A stretch of DNA of 64,000 nt from Firmicutes bacterium AF25-13AC (lineage in GTDB: Bacteria; Bacillota; Clostridia; Lachnospirales; Lachnospiraceae): contig QUFP01000004.1 of NCBI GenBank assembly GCA_003478935.1, positions 62,001-126,000 on the forward strand. Direction: 5' to 3'. A program made the translations under genes and the position numbers. Under the pieces are notes generated by a model that worked only from the letters and a program-made list of their open reading frames with translations, did not search any database and was not told where the DNA came from. This document shows, one piece after another, positions 7,830-16,884 of this stretch (its first letter is position 1; the number at the start of each line of letters is the position of its first letter).

Positions 7830-8708
7830 TTCTGTCTTAATGGATGCTTCAATCTGCTCTTTTTCTGTTTTCTCTTCAACTGTATCTTTCTTCGCTGAAG
7901 TATTTTCTTGTCTATGATGACGACTCTCAGGCACAATAAGTGGTGTGCCTGATACCGGATCTTCAATAATTTGACAATCGAGTCCATAAATCTGCTTCAT
8001 TAACTCTCTTGAAATAATCTCGGACGGACTTCCCTGTGCAACCAGTTTTCCTTTGCTCATTGCAAAGATGTGATCGGCATAGCGAGCTGAGAGATTGATA
8101 TCATGAAGAACCATCAAAATTGTGGTTCCTCTCTTCTTATTTAATTCCATTAAAAGATCCAATATTTCCACCTGATAAGCGATATCCAGATAGGTGGTTG
8201 GCTCATCCAGCAATAAAATGTCCGTCTGCTGTGCCAGTGCAAGCGCAATCCAGACTCTCTGGCGCTGTCCGCCTGACAATTCATCTACACAGCGATCAGC
8301 AAGCTCTGTGATGCCCATCATCTCAAGCGCTTCCTCAACAGCTGCAAAATCTTCCTTTTGAAGACCGCCAAGCAATTTTCGATATGGAAATCGTCCTCTT
8401 GCGACCAGATCTGTCACCTTAATTCCTTCTGGCACGATTGGTGACTGCGGAAGAAGTCCTAGCGTCTGCGCCATCTGCTTTGACGGCATTGAAAAAATGC
8501 TTTTTCCATCCAAAAGAATGTTTCCCTGCTCTGGCTTTAGCAGTTTTGCAAATGTCTTTAACAGAGTTGATTTACCACATCCATTTGCGCCAAGAATTAC
8601 GCTAATTTTATTTTGTGGAATCGTAATATTGACATCTGAAACAATTGTCTTTCCGTCATAGCCTGCTGATAAATTCTGCGCTGACAATTCGATTTTGTTG
8701 TTTTTCAT
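7815..8708 (-). CDS. Iron-siderophore ABC transporter ATP-binding protein
   Basis: This 297-residue FecE/FhuC-type ATPase has Walker A 'GANGCGKST' (near residue 42), Q-loop 'LGLLPQSP', signature 'ELSGGQRQRVWIALALAQ', Walker B 'ILLLDEPTTYLD' and the H-loop 'MVLHDINLSARY'. The tail after about residue 262 is a charged, low-complexity extension (His, Lys, Glu rich) not usual for the family. It is the last gene of the uptake operon, 63 bases after the second permease. It powers import of ferric chelates. Confidence 0.93.
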   Translation of the reverse strand: MKNNKIELSAQNLSAGYDGKTIVSDVNITIPQNKISVILGANGCGKSTLLKTFAKLLKPEQGNILLDGKSIFSMPSKQMAQTLGLLPQSPIVPEGIKVTDLVARGRFPYRKLLGGLQKEDFAAVEEALEMMGITELADRCVDELSGGQRQRVWIALALAQQTDILLLDEPTTYLDIAYQVEILDLLMELNKKRGTTILMVLHDINLSARYADHIFAMSKGKLVAQGSPSEIISRELMKQIYGLDCQIIEDPVSGTPLIVPESRHHRQENTSAKKDTVEEKTEKEQIEASIKTESICA

Positions 8709-8718
8709 AAGTGTCTAC

Positions 8719-8800
8719 CTCTTCTTATTCATTCAGCTCTAACCAGATGCGATTCTGTCCTCAATTGATCCCTACACGCTTTCACTCTTCTTATTCATTC
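8719..8800. repeat. 16-bp direct repeat at a gene junction
   Basis: CTCTTCTTATTCATTC occurs at 8719-8734 and again at 8785-8800. The second copy codes for the last residues of the permease, the first is in the gap before the ATPase gene. It suggests a small local duplication of the permease 3' end. Confidence 0.6.
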
Positions 8801-9836
8801 GAAGAAGTAAAAAGATCAAATACGGTGCGCCCAAAATTCCAGTTACGACACCAACTGGATAGCGTGATGGAAGTGCAAACTGACCGATCAAATCCGATGC
8901 CAATACCAAAACACTTCCGACAAGTGCAGAAGAAAGCATATTGGTTCTTCCACCACCACACAGGCGTGCTGCAATCGGTCCTGCCAAAAAGGCAACTGAT
9001 GCAATCGGTCCTGTCACGGATGTTGCAAAGGCAACTAGCAAAAGAGAAAGTAAAATCAAAACCAAACGAACCATTTTCGATTTCACACCAAGAGTAACCG
9101 CATGACTTTCGCCCATCTGAAGCATCGTTAACTGCCGATTGAGTAAAAGGATTCCACAGCCTGCTGCACAGACTACAATCCCAAGTGGCAAAACCTCAGA
9201 AAGCTTTACTCCATTTAAACTTCCAGAAAGCCAGCGAAGTGCATTCGCCACATCATACTCGGATGCCTTTAATAAGAGCCATGAAATAATCGCATTTAAA
9301 AATGCCTGCATACCAATTCCAGTTAAGATCAGTCTCGCGTTGGAAAAACCACCTCCCTGAGACAAAACATAAATCAGACAGGATACCAAAAGACCTGATA
9401 TCACTGCAAGAAGTGATACAATACCAGTTGGCAGTTTTAACACAAGAATGCCAAACACGGCAGCAACACTTGCTCCTGAAGTCACACCGATAATATCCGG
9501 GCTTGCCAATGGATTTCCAAGAAGCTGTTGGAATGTATTTCCAGCCATACCAAATGCAAAGCCTGCCAAAATTGCAGTGAGCATTCTTGGAAGGCGAAGT
9601 GTCTTTACCGTGAAGACTGCACTGCCCTCCACTTCTTTTAAGGCATCCCATACCTCACTTGGCGTATAAATTGTATTTCCGTAAAGCATCATAACTGCTG
9701 CTAGCACGAGCGCGATTGCCAAAAGCACAAGCGAAACCACGATGCTTTTTCTCTGTCGTCTGTGATATCCTGCCTCTACATTAGAGATTCCATCAAAAGA
9801 CACATTTTTAGATGTTCGCAATGTCGTTTCTTTCAC
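8772..9836 (-). CDS. Iron-siderophore ABC transporter permease (FecCD family)
   Basis: The 354-residue protein has the FecCD pattern: about ten membrane segments, 'RLPRMLTAILAGFAFGMAGNTFQQLLGNPLA' region (read 'GMAGNTFQQLLGNPLASPDI'), and the coupling-region 'TGPIASVAFLAGPIAARL'. Together with its partner permease it forms the membrane channel of a type II importer. Its ATG overlaps the stop of the preceding permease gene (9833-9836, ATGA), indicating coupling. Confidence 0.93.
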   Translation of the reverse strand: MKETTLRTSKNVSFDGISNVEAGYHRRQRKSIVVSLVLLAIALVLAAVMMLYGNTIYTPSEVWDALKEVEGSAVFTVKTLRLPRMLTAILAGFAFGMAGNTFQQLLGNPLASPDIIGVTSGASVAAVFGILVLKLPTGIVSLLAVISGLLVSCLIYVLSQGGGFSNARLILTGIGMQAFLNAIISWLLLKASEYDVANALRWLSGSLNGVKLSEVLPLGIVVCAAGCGILLLNRQLTMLQMGESHAVTLGVKSKMVRLVLILLSLLLVAFATSVTGPIASVAFLAGPIAARLCGGGRTNMLSSALVGSVLVLASDLIGQFALPSRYPVGVVTGILGAPYLIFLLLRMNKKSESV

Positions 9837-10831
9837 AGTGACTTTACCTTTGCCTTTCTGATGATGAGAATAAATACCGGTGCACCGATCAGTGCTGTGA
9901 CAATACCTGATTCCAATTCGCCAGGACTTCCCAAAATTCGTCCCATTGTATCTGCAAATAGAAGTAAGGCTGCGCCACCAACTGCAGACAGCGGAAGAAT
10001 CTTTTTCATATCTGGACCAATTACCAGACGAAACAGATGCGGAACCATCAGACCAATGAAACTAATCGGTCCTGCAAGTGCTGTCGTTGACGCACACAAA
10101 AGCACACCAGCTAAAGAGGCAAGTGCTCTTGTAAACGGCACATTTAAGCCAAGTCCAGTTGCCGCCTCATCCCCAAGTGCCAATGTGTTTAGCGGAGCTG
10201 CCATGCAAATGCTGACGACAAATCCAATCACAAAATATGGAGCAAGCAAGCGGATATCTGTCCAACTTGCTCCACCAATATTTCCTGTCTGCCAAAAGCG
10301 AAACTGATCCATTACCTGATTGTTTGGAAGCATGACTGTGTTGACAAGAGATTGGAGTGCCGTTCCTGCTGCCGCACCGGCAAGTGCCAATTTAATTGGT
10401 GTTGCACCATTTCCACCAATTGATGCCAAACCATACACGAGGATTGCTGTCGCTGCTGCCCCAGCAAATGCCAGCCAAATATACTGACTGCCCTTACTAA
10501 TATGAAAAAAAGCGATTCCGCATACAACAAAAAGGGAAGCCCCCGTATTGACTCCTAAAATACTTGGATCCGCAATCGGATTTCTTGTCACTGCCTGCAT
10601 CAGTGCGCCTGATACGCTAAGCGATGCTCCTGCTAAAATGCCAAACACAGTTCTTGGGATTCTCGCCTGCACAACATTGTTTTCAAATGTCTCCTCTCCC
10701 AAATGAAAAAGACTTCGAATAACAGTGGGAAAGCCCACGGATTTTGATCCGCAGGCTATCGATGCCAGTACACAAAACAGCAAAAGCATGATAGAAGCAG
10801 CTGCTGTTAATAGGAACCGTCTGTCTCTCAT
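9833..10831 (-). CDS. Iron-siderophore ABC transporter permease (FecCD family)
   Basis: This 332-residue membrane protein shows the FecCD signatures 'RIPRTVFGILAGASLSVSG', 'MQAVTRNPIADPSILGVN' and 'GPISFIGLMVPHLFRLVIG', with about ten hydrophobic segments. It pairs with the next permease. The start overlaps the stop of the binding-protein gene by four bases (10828-10831). Confidence 0.94.
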   Translation of the reverse strand: MRDRRFLLTAAASIMLLLFCVLASIACGSKSVGFPTVIRSLFHLGEETFENNVVQARIPRTVFGILAGASLSVSGALMQAVTRNPIADPSILGVNTGASLFVVCGIAFFHISKGSQYIWLAFAGAAATAILVYGLASIGGNGATPIKLALAGAAAGTALQSLVNTVMLPNNQVMDQFRFWQTGNIGGASWTDIRLLAPYFVIGFVVSICMAAPLNTLALGDEAATGLGLNVPFTRALASLAGVLLCASTTALAGPISFIGLMVPHLFRLVIGPDMKKILPLSAVGGAALLLFADTMGRILGSPGELESGIVTALIGAPVFILIIRKAKVKSL

Positions 10832-11913
10832 TTGATATTCTCCGCTGCATCAGAAAGTAACTGAAGATACTCGTCAATCTCATACGGGATCGAAAGAATG
10901 GACGGAGTGCAAGCGCCTGCAAGTGCAGAGGTACTGTCAACCAATGCAACTGCACCGTTTTTGATTGCCGGAATCTGACTCATTAACTTATCCTCCTGTA
11001 AAGACTTCAACAGATCCTCATCTCCGTAAACAACCATAAGCTGAATATCATCAAGCTGATCCGCATTCTCACGACTCACTGTGATATTAAAATCATCCGT
11101 CTCGCCAGCAAGCTTCTGTACACTCTCTGGAAGTGTAAAACCAAGATCTAACAGATATGCTGCTCTCGGATCGGTCGGAAGGTATACATAAAATGTGCTG
11201 AAATCATCTGCACTGATCCAACAGAATGCAGTTGGAATTCCTTCAAGCTGTGGATATTCCTCAAGCTTTTCTGCAATCAGATCCTCTACTTCCTTTACCT
11301 TCTTCTCGCCTTCTTGCTTCATGCCCATACCCTCGGCATTCTCGATGGTCTGCTCTCTCCAGCTTGTCTGCCAAGCCTTCTCCTTGTATGGAATAACCGG
11401 TGCGATCTGGCTTAACGTATCATAGTCTTCCTGAGTCATACCAGAATATGCTGCCAAAATGACATCTGGATTGCAATCACTGATCTGCTCGAAATCCAGT
11501 CCATCCACATCATCAAAAACAACCGGCTTCTCTACGCCAAGATCTGCAAATGCCTCATCAGTCCACAGATGCAAATTATTATCAGTTACCAGTCCATAGT
11601 TTGCTGCTGAAACACCAACCGGTGCAACACCAAGTGCAAGTGGGGTATCCTGATTTTCCCAACCGATTGTTGCAATACGCTCTGGCTTGCTCTCAATTAC
11701 TGTCTCGCCAAATGCATGCTCAACGGTAATCGGATAGGTGACCTCCTCACTGGTCTCCTCCTCAGATTCTACCTCAGTCGCTTCCTCGCTGCTTATCTCC
11801 TCGGTTGCTTCTTTCGCGCTCTTTGCATAGGAAACGCCTGCCTGCGCAAACAAACTCATACCGGAAACTGCTGTACAAAGTGTGCCAAGAAAAAGTGCTT
11901 TTTTGATTCTCAT
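10828..11913 (-). CDS. Siderophore-type substrate-binding protein
   Basis: The protein is a class III periplasmic-binding type (FepB/FhuD-like): 'ITVEHAFGETVIESKPERIATIGW' region near residues 65-90 and 'LDFEQISDCNPDVILAAYSG'. Start 11913 is chosen because GGAGG lies 7 bases upstream; the longer start at 11925 would place GGAGG inside the gene. The signal region 'KKALFLGTLCTAVSG' to 'SLFAQAG' is clear, followed by an acidic E/S/T linker. It lacks a convincing lipobox, since the residue before the only cysteine is Leu, which is odd for a Gram-positive binding protein. First gene of the operon. Confidence 0.9.
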   Translation of the reverse strand: MRIKKALFLGTLCTAVSGMSLFAQAGVSYAKSAKEATEEISSEEATEVESEEETSEEVTYPITVEHAFGETVIESKPERIATIGWENQDTPLALGVAPVGVSAANYGLVTDNNLHLWTDEAFADLGVEKPVVFDDVDGLDFEQISDCNPDVILAAYSGMTQEDYDTLSQIAPVIPYKEKAWQTSWREQTIENAEGMGMKQEGEKKVKEVEDLIAEKLEEYPQLEGIPTAFCWISADDFSTFYVYLPTDPRAAYLLDLGFTLPESVQKLAGETDDFNITVSRENADQLDDIQLMVVYGDEDLLKSLQEDKLMSQIPAIKNGAVALVDSTSALAGACTPSILSIPYEIDEYLQLLSDAAENIK

Positions 11914-11938
11914 AATTTCCTCCATATGTCAAACTTTA

Positions 11939-11993
11939 ATTAGTGTTTTCTAACTTTCGGTAGGAGTATAGCACGAGATCAAAAATCCGTCAA
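11939..11993 (-). promoter_or_regulatory. Siderophore operon promoter and dyad operator
   Basis: On the minus strand TTGACG (11988-11993), 17 bases and TATACT (11965-11970) form a good promoter. Ten bases downstream is the dyad GTTAGAAAACACTAAT (11939-11954), with TTAG and CTAA half-sites six bases apart. The same arrangement precedes the DUF2325 gene (63827-63879). A metal-responsive repressor is likely (inference). Confidence 0.65.
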
Positions 11994-12041
11994 TGATGAC
12001 ACCCTAAAAAAAAGCTTTTCACCTAATTCAGTCGGTTCGGG

Positions 12042-13217
12042 CTACTTCGTCAACAACTTCTTATAGGTTCCATCAATTAAAAAAGCCCCTAGCGGTGCAG
12101 TGATCAAGATTGATAGCACAGCCACTGTCAAAACAATATTTCCACAGGAAAGTCCCATCGCAAGCGGCATTCCGCCTATAGCTGCCTGCACTGTTGCCTT
12201 TGGCATATAGGCAAACATGCAAAACAGTCGCTCTTTTTTCGTGAGGGCTGTGCCAAGCATACAACACCAGACACCAACCATTCGAAAAAGAAGAACACCG
12301 AAAATAAGAACCACTGCTGCAGCCCCTGCAGATGCAGCATAATGAAGATCAACAGTTGCTCCGACAAGAACAAACAGCATGATCTCTGCCATGACCCACA
12401 GCTTATTAAACTTTGATGACAAACGTACTGCTACAACAGCACGCTTTCTTTTTAATGCGATTCCCATACCCATGACAGCTAACAATCCAGAAAATGGAAC
12501 AGTCTCGCCAAAGCGATCCTCTACTGTTACAAGCAAGAATGAAATACTAAGCAAAATCATGACCTTTGCAGTATCGCGAATATGAACTCGCTCAAAATAC
12601 AGCGAAAGTACGTAACCTACTGCAAATCCTGCCACTTCTCCAAGCAGTACTGAAAATGGCACTTTTATAAAGCTTGCCGCTGATACACCATCACCAAGCG
12701 CAATTCCTGTAAACGCTGAGAACAGCACAATGACAAACACATCATCAACCGATGCTCCAGCTAGAATCAGCTGCGGAATTGATTTTTGGGTACCCCATCC
12801 CTCTTCGGTTAGCTTAATCATACGAGGTACAATGACAGCCGGCGACACAGCACCGACAACAGCACCCATGATTGCTGCATCGAGTCTCGACACACCAAGA
12901 AGCATTGGTGCCAGAATAATCATACCTGCCACCTCAAAGCAGGCCGGAACAAAGCACATCAAAATGGCTGGGCGCCCTGCCTTTTTTAGATCCTCTAAAT
13001 TGAGGGATAGTCCTGCTCTCATTAAAATAATAATCAATGCAATCCGTCTTAGCTGAGATGAAATATCAAGAATAGATGAATCGAGCCATCCGAGCCCATA
13101 TGGTCCTAAAATCATTCCTGTGGCGATCATGCCTACCAATCCTGGCAGGCTTACTTTTTTGCACAACCACCCGAGCGCCATTCCGAGCAGCAGCATTAAT
13201 GCGATACTTTGTAACAT
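12042..13217 (-). CDS. Cation:proton antiporter, fluoride-riboswitch controlled
   Basis: This 391-residue protein has about twelve membrane segments and the CPA-family core: 'LPGLVGMIATGMILGPYGLG' near residues 24-43, 'IIILMRAGLSLNLEDLKKAG', and 'GASVDDVFVIVLFSAFTG' with the paired acidic residues in the translocation site. It should exchange Na+ or K+ for protons. The leader is a fluoride riboswitch, and Na+/H+ antiporters are one of the known classes of gene under that switch, so a role in fluoride stress is well supported by context. RBS AAGGAG lies 8 bases before the ATG. Confidence 0.88.
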   Translation of the reverse strand: MLQSIALMLLLGMALGWLCKKVSLPGLVGMIATGMILGPYGLGWLDSSILDISSQLRRIALIIILMRAGLSLNLEDLKKAGRPAILMCFVPACFEVAGMIILAPMLLGVSRLDAAIMGAVVGAVSPAVIVPRMIKLTEEGWGTQKSIPQLILAGASVDDVFVIVLFSAFTGIALGDGVSAASFIKVPFSVLLGEVAGFAVGYVLSLYFERVHIRDTAKVMILLSISFLLVTVEDRFGETVPFSGLLAVMGMGIALKRKRAVVAVRLSSKFNKLWVMAEIMLFVLVGATVDLHYAASAGAAAVVLIFGVLLFRMVGVWCCMLGTALTKKERLFCMFAYMPKATVQAAIGGMPLAMGLSCGNIVLTVAVLSILITAPLGAFLIDGTYKKLLTK

Positions 13218-13334
13218 CTTTTTTCTCCTTTTTCTTGCATAAGTTTTGACCGTTCAAGGGACGCACATCAATTCATCAAATCTTCATGCAAGCATGAGAT
13301 TTATCTGAATTCAACGTAACGCTTGAACTGTTGA

Positions 13335-13433
13335 ACAAAAAAGGCTGACAATCCCTGCGAAATTCGCAGAAGTCATCAGCCTTAACCAGCGGTTTGTGAT
13401 ACAAGGAATGTATCAATGGGAGAACTTCATTCC
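13335..13433 (-). ncRNA. Fluoride riboswitch (crcB motif) with terminator platform
   Basis: Read on the minus strand the leader contains GGGAATGAAGTTCTCCC (P1/P2 region, cf. GGnGATG...TTCnCC), a small variable hairpin GATACATTCCTTGTATC, the conserved AACCGCT, then GGCTGATGACTTCTGC. These are the conserved blocks of the fluoride aptamer as I know it from Bacillus crcB. AAGGCTGA (13376-13383) also pairs with TCAGCCTT (13341-13348), closing a terminator followed by TTTTTT, so fluoride binding would prevent termination. It sits between gntR and the antiporter gene. Confidence 0.85.
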
Positions 13434-13445
13434 CAAAACATATTT

Positions 13446-13474
13446 ATTATACTGTGTTGCCTTCGGTCTGTCAA
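13446..13474 (-). promoter_or_regulatory. Consensus promoter of the fluoride riboswitch
   Basis: TTGACA (13469-13474), exactly 17 bases and TATAAT (13446-13451) on the minus strand, just past the gntR stop. The transcript would begin a few bases before the aptamer. Confidence 0.85.
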
Positions 13475-13499
13475 AGGGATTTTTGTTTTGTTAAGCGAA

Positions 13500-14162
13500 C
13501 TACGGTTCACAGGACGTGTGAACTGTTGTAGCAATGTTGTCTCTTGCATTCTTAATGTGCTCTGCCGTAAGCTTTTCTGCAAGCTCCCCATCATGCTTTG
13601 TGATCGCCTCTAATATCGCGCGATGCTCAGAAACAGATTCCTCGGCACGTCCCGTCACACAGACAGAGACGGCACGAGCGCGCCTGATATAGTTATGAAA
13701 GCTTGTCAGCACATTTTGGAGCGGACGGCTCTTTGATGCAGCGAAGATAATTCGATGAAACTCACCGTCTAACTCGCCCATCTCTTTTGCACTGTCTGTT
13801 TTTCTTAAATAATATTCCTGAAGTGCCATACACTGCTCAAGCTCTTCGAGTTCTTCATCTGTGATCTTTTCGGCGCAAAGACGTGCGGCCAATCCCTCAG
13901 TTCTAATACGAATCTCATAAATGTCCTCTACATCCTGCTCTGAAACACCAACTACGACTGCCCCTTTATTTGGGATGTTTTTGACAAGTCCCTCAAGCTC
14001 AAGCTGCATCAGAGCTTCCCGCACAGGAGTACGGCTCACACCCAGACTCTTTGAAAGCCTCAGCTCATTTAAGCTATCTCCTTCCTTGTAGCTTCCGTTT
14101 AAAATCGCATCCTCCAGCGTATTAAATACTTGAATGCGAAGCGGATCTCCACTCTGCTGCAT
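13500..14162 (-). CDS. GntR/FCD-family transcriptional regulator
   Basis: The 220-residue protein has a winged HTH at residues about 8-70 ('LRLSKSLGVSRTPVREALMQLELEGLV') preceded by 'VFNTLEDAILNGSYKEGDSL' elements, and an all-helical FCD ligand domain ('YEIRIRTEGLAARL', 'DGEFHRIIFAAS'), where His residues bind a metal and a carboxylate effector. RBS AGGAG lies 11 bases before the ATG. It follows the citrate-synthase-like gene by 17 bases, and a perfect TTGTATACAA palindrome overlaps that operon's promoter, so it likely regulates its own operon in response to an organic acid (inference). Confidence 0.9.
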   Translation of the reverse strand: MQQSGDPLRIQVFNTLEDAILNGSYKEGDSLNELRLSKSLGVSRTPVREALMQLELEGLVKNIPNKGAVVVGVSEQDVEDIYEIRIRTEGLAARLCAEKITDEELEELEQCMALQEYYLRKTDSAKEMGELDGEFHRIIFAASKSRPLQNVLTSFHNYIRRARAVSVCVTGRAEESVSEHRAILEAITKHDGELAEKLTAEHIKNARDNIATTVHTSCEP

Positions 14163-14179
14163 ACCCTTTTGTCTCCTTC

Positions 14180-15579
14180 TTATTTATCTTCATAATCCAC
14201 GTCTCTGTGGAATACATACTGTTCTGCATAACGAATCATCTCTGTCTCACTGATAACAGTAATACGTCCATTTGCATATTCCTGATCAATTAGCTCCTTG
14301 ATCGTTACAACGCCTCGTTCTTCTTATCAATTGCCTCTGCACCCTTTAAACCATAATACTGGTTGATCCATACAGCGATACCAGCAAGACCAGAGGTGTT
14401 GCTGATAGCAACCATCGGCGGACGATTCAAGATCAGCTCGGTATCAAAGATGTTATAAATTTCTGGATCCTTCATGATACCATCGGCATGAATACCTGCT
14501 CTTGTCAGGTTGAAGTTTCTTCCAACAAATGGTGTCATCGGCGGTGTTTCATAACCGGTCTCTTTCTCAAGATATTCCGCAATCTCTGTGATTACAGTCG
14601 GATTCATTCCATCAAAATCACCGCGTAATGATGCATATTCAAATACCATTGCTTCAAGCGGCACATTTCCAGTACGCTCACCGATTCCAAGCAAAGAACA
14701 GTTTACTGCGCCGGCGCCATACAGCCATGCGGTAGATGCATTGACAACACCCTTGTAAAAATCATTATGTCCATGCCACTCCAACATATCACTTGGCACA
14801 CCGGCATAATGCTTTAAGCCATAGATGATTCCCGGCACGCTTCGCGGAAGTGAAACACCTGGATAGGAAATTCCATAACCCATGGTATCGCAGGCACGAA
14901 TTTTAATCGGAACACCACTGTCCTTTGACAATTTCATCAGCTCAGTAGCAAACGGAACAACAAATCCATAATAATCTGCTCTCGTGATATCCTCAAAGTG
15001 GCATCTTGGATGAAGACCGGCCTCAATCGCGTCTGAAATAACGCCCAGATACTTTTCCATTGCCTGCTTTCTTGTCAAATTCATTTTCTTAAAAATATGA
15101 TAATCAGAGCAGCTAACAAGGATACCTGTCTCACGAATACCAATATTTTTTACCAGTTCAAAATCACTCTTTGTTGCTCGAATCCACGTTGTGATCTCCG
15201 GGAACTCATATCCAAGCTCCATACAGCGCTCTAACGCATCACGGTCCTTCTTTGAATAAACAAAAAACTCAGTCTGACGCACAATACCATTTGGACCACC
15301 AAGACGATGAAGCATTTTATACAAATCTACCATCTGCTGTGTGGTATATGGCTCGCGTGACTGCTGACCGTCACGAAAAGAGGTGTCAGTGATGTAAATG
15401 TGTTCCGGCATATCCATCGGTACATGGCGATAGTTGTAGGATACCTTTGGAACCTCGTTATATGGGAAAATCTCCCTAAACAGCTCCGGCTGGCTGACAT
15501 CCTGCAGCTTGTACTCATACAGATCCTGTTCTAGCAGGTTGGTTTTGGTGCTCAGATTAATTGTCTTATTTGCCTTCAT
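14180..15579 (-). CDS. Re-type citrate synthase / homocitrate synthase family, one frameshift
   Basis: The protein is an HMGL-like TIM barrel: 'ITDTSFRDGQQSREPYTTQQ' near residue 63, with catalytic Arg-Asp, and 'LEWHGHNDFYKGVVNASTAW' with the metal-binding His pair, then 'GIGERTGNVPLEAM'. Overall character resembles the (R)-citrate synthase of Clostridium kluyveri rather than leucine-pathway isopropylmalate synthase, as no LeuA regulatory domain is present. The literal frame ends at 14305 ('KKNEAL'). A one-base shift near 14316-14326 restores 'RGVVTIKELIDQEYANGR' and a stop at 14180, giving about 466 residues. The true specificity (citrate, homocitrate, isopropylmalate) cannot be fixed by eye. 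Confidence 0.75.
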
Positions 15580-15676
15580 AGTGTCGTCCTCCTCTGTTGC
15601 TCCTCATTTGCAGTGCATCTGTTACAGCACTTTTTCTGTATACCATTCTGCCACGTTACCGTGATGAATTTGTATC

Positions 15677-15714
15677 ATTGTATACAATTATACAATTCAA
15701 TTTAAATCTGTCAA
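15677..15714 (-). promoter_or_regulatory. Promoter with GntR-type palindrome
   Basis: TTGACA (15709-15714), 16 bases and TATAAT (15687-15692) on the minus strand. ATTGTATACAAT (15677-15688), a perfect 12-bp palindrome of the FCD-GntR operator type, overlaps the end of the -10 box and the start-site region, ideal for repression. The GntR gene of the same operon is the likely binder. Confidence 0.75.
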
Positions 15715-15723
15715 GTACATTTT

Positions 15724-16827
15724 TTATCTCTGACCAAAATTGAGCCACTGGGGACAGTCAACCCAATCTTCCCATTCACCTGTTTCCTCATTTAATTTTC
15801 TTATTTTTCCATCTGATGTGTAATCTACATACTGTCCATCCACTCGATTTAAACTCTTGCATTCTCCATCATATGGATATTGTACGCCATCATAGGTTAT
15901 AATGTATGTATTTTCTTGAAGATCATTTCCCCAAAAACATCCATTCTGTTCATACCATTCTCCTGCTAATTCAATACTCCAGTCTTCTTTTTCTTTCTCT
16001 AAATCATAGCAGACAAGATAATATATCTGATCTTCCCCGTTTCTTTTTTCCAAATAATAAACATCCGTTCCTTTTATATAATCCCCACTGGTTGACCGAC
16101 ATTTTTCGCTAATTGTTTCAATTTCTCCTGTTTTCATATCAATTGTATAAAGATCTGAATATCCGCCATCAGAAGTTGATGTAATCAATTTATCGCAAAC
16201 TGCCTGAATATATGCTCCTTCCATATAATAAGAACTTCTTACTCTTATTTCTTCTTTGTCTTTGAGATTCAAAATCACAAGGAATCCACTTTCTTCTTGC
16301 AAATTCTGCTCATATGATTGATCCATAAACACTAAATAATCACTATATTTTCCAAGCAGATACAAATAATTCGGTGTGACAAGATCTTCAGCAGCAGAAT
16401 CTTTATATGGTTCAGAATAAATCTCTTTTATCATTCCGGTTTTTTCATCATATGCCATAATCTTATGCATTCCATCTGCTTCTACTGAATAATACAAAAC
16501 CTTATCATCATAAATTAAATAATATCTGCCATTCATATATTCGCACATTAAATCTGTTGCAATCAGATTTTTTTCTTCATCAGACATTTCAAAAATTAAA
16601 TTCGTTTCATATGCATAATACGTTCCAAACTCAGTATTGATTCCTTGATAAACTGCCGGAATCCAAAGTACATCCTGTTCCTCATCATTTTCACTTGATG
16701 TTTCTTGCTCTTTTGTTGTCTTCTTATTTTCTGTTCGAATTGCTGAAGTTGCTTCTGCCGTCACGTACAAACTATTTTGGCACAAAAATAGCATTACACA
16801 AATTAATGTTGAAAACCTTTTTTTCAT
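15724..16827 (-). CDS. Secreted propeller-like protein of unknown function
   Basis: The 367-residue protein begins with a signal peptide ('MKKRFSTLICVMLFL' to 'SLYVTAEA') and a short acidic linker (EQETSSENDEEQ). The rest is rich in aromatic, beta-type repeats such as 'YYLIYDDKVLYYSVEADGMHK' segments (e.g. 'KIMAYDEKTGMIKEIYSE', 'LYTIDMKTGEIETISEK'), which look like blades of a DUF5050-type beta propeller. No membrane anchor or sortase signal is visible. RBS GGAGG precedes the ATG. Its promoter region carries the diverged copy of the element found at the peptide locus (3563-3613), suggesting common control. Confidence 0.7.
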   Translation of the reverse strand: MKKRFSTLICVMLFLCQNSLYVTAEATSAIRTENKKTTKEQETSSENDEEQDVLWIPAVYQGINTEFGTYYAYETNLIFEMSDEEKNLIATDLMCEYMNGRYYLIYDDKVLYYSVEADGMHKIMAYDEKTGMIKEIYSEPYKDSAAEDLVTPNYLYLLGKYSDYLVFMDQSYEQNLQEESGFLVILNLKDKEEIRVRSSYYMEGAYIQAVCDKLITSTSDGGYSDLYTIDMKTGEIETISEKCRSTSGDYIKGTDVYYLEKRNGEDQIYYLVCYDLEKEKEDWSIELAGEWYEQNGCFWGNDLQENTYIITYDGVQYPYDGECKSLNRVDGQYVDYTSDGKIRKLNEETGEWEDWVDCPQWLNFGQR

Positions 16828-16884
16828 ATAAATTATCCTCCATTTCGAATTAGTTAACTACTCATAACCACATTGTTTACTTAT

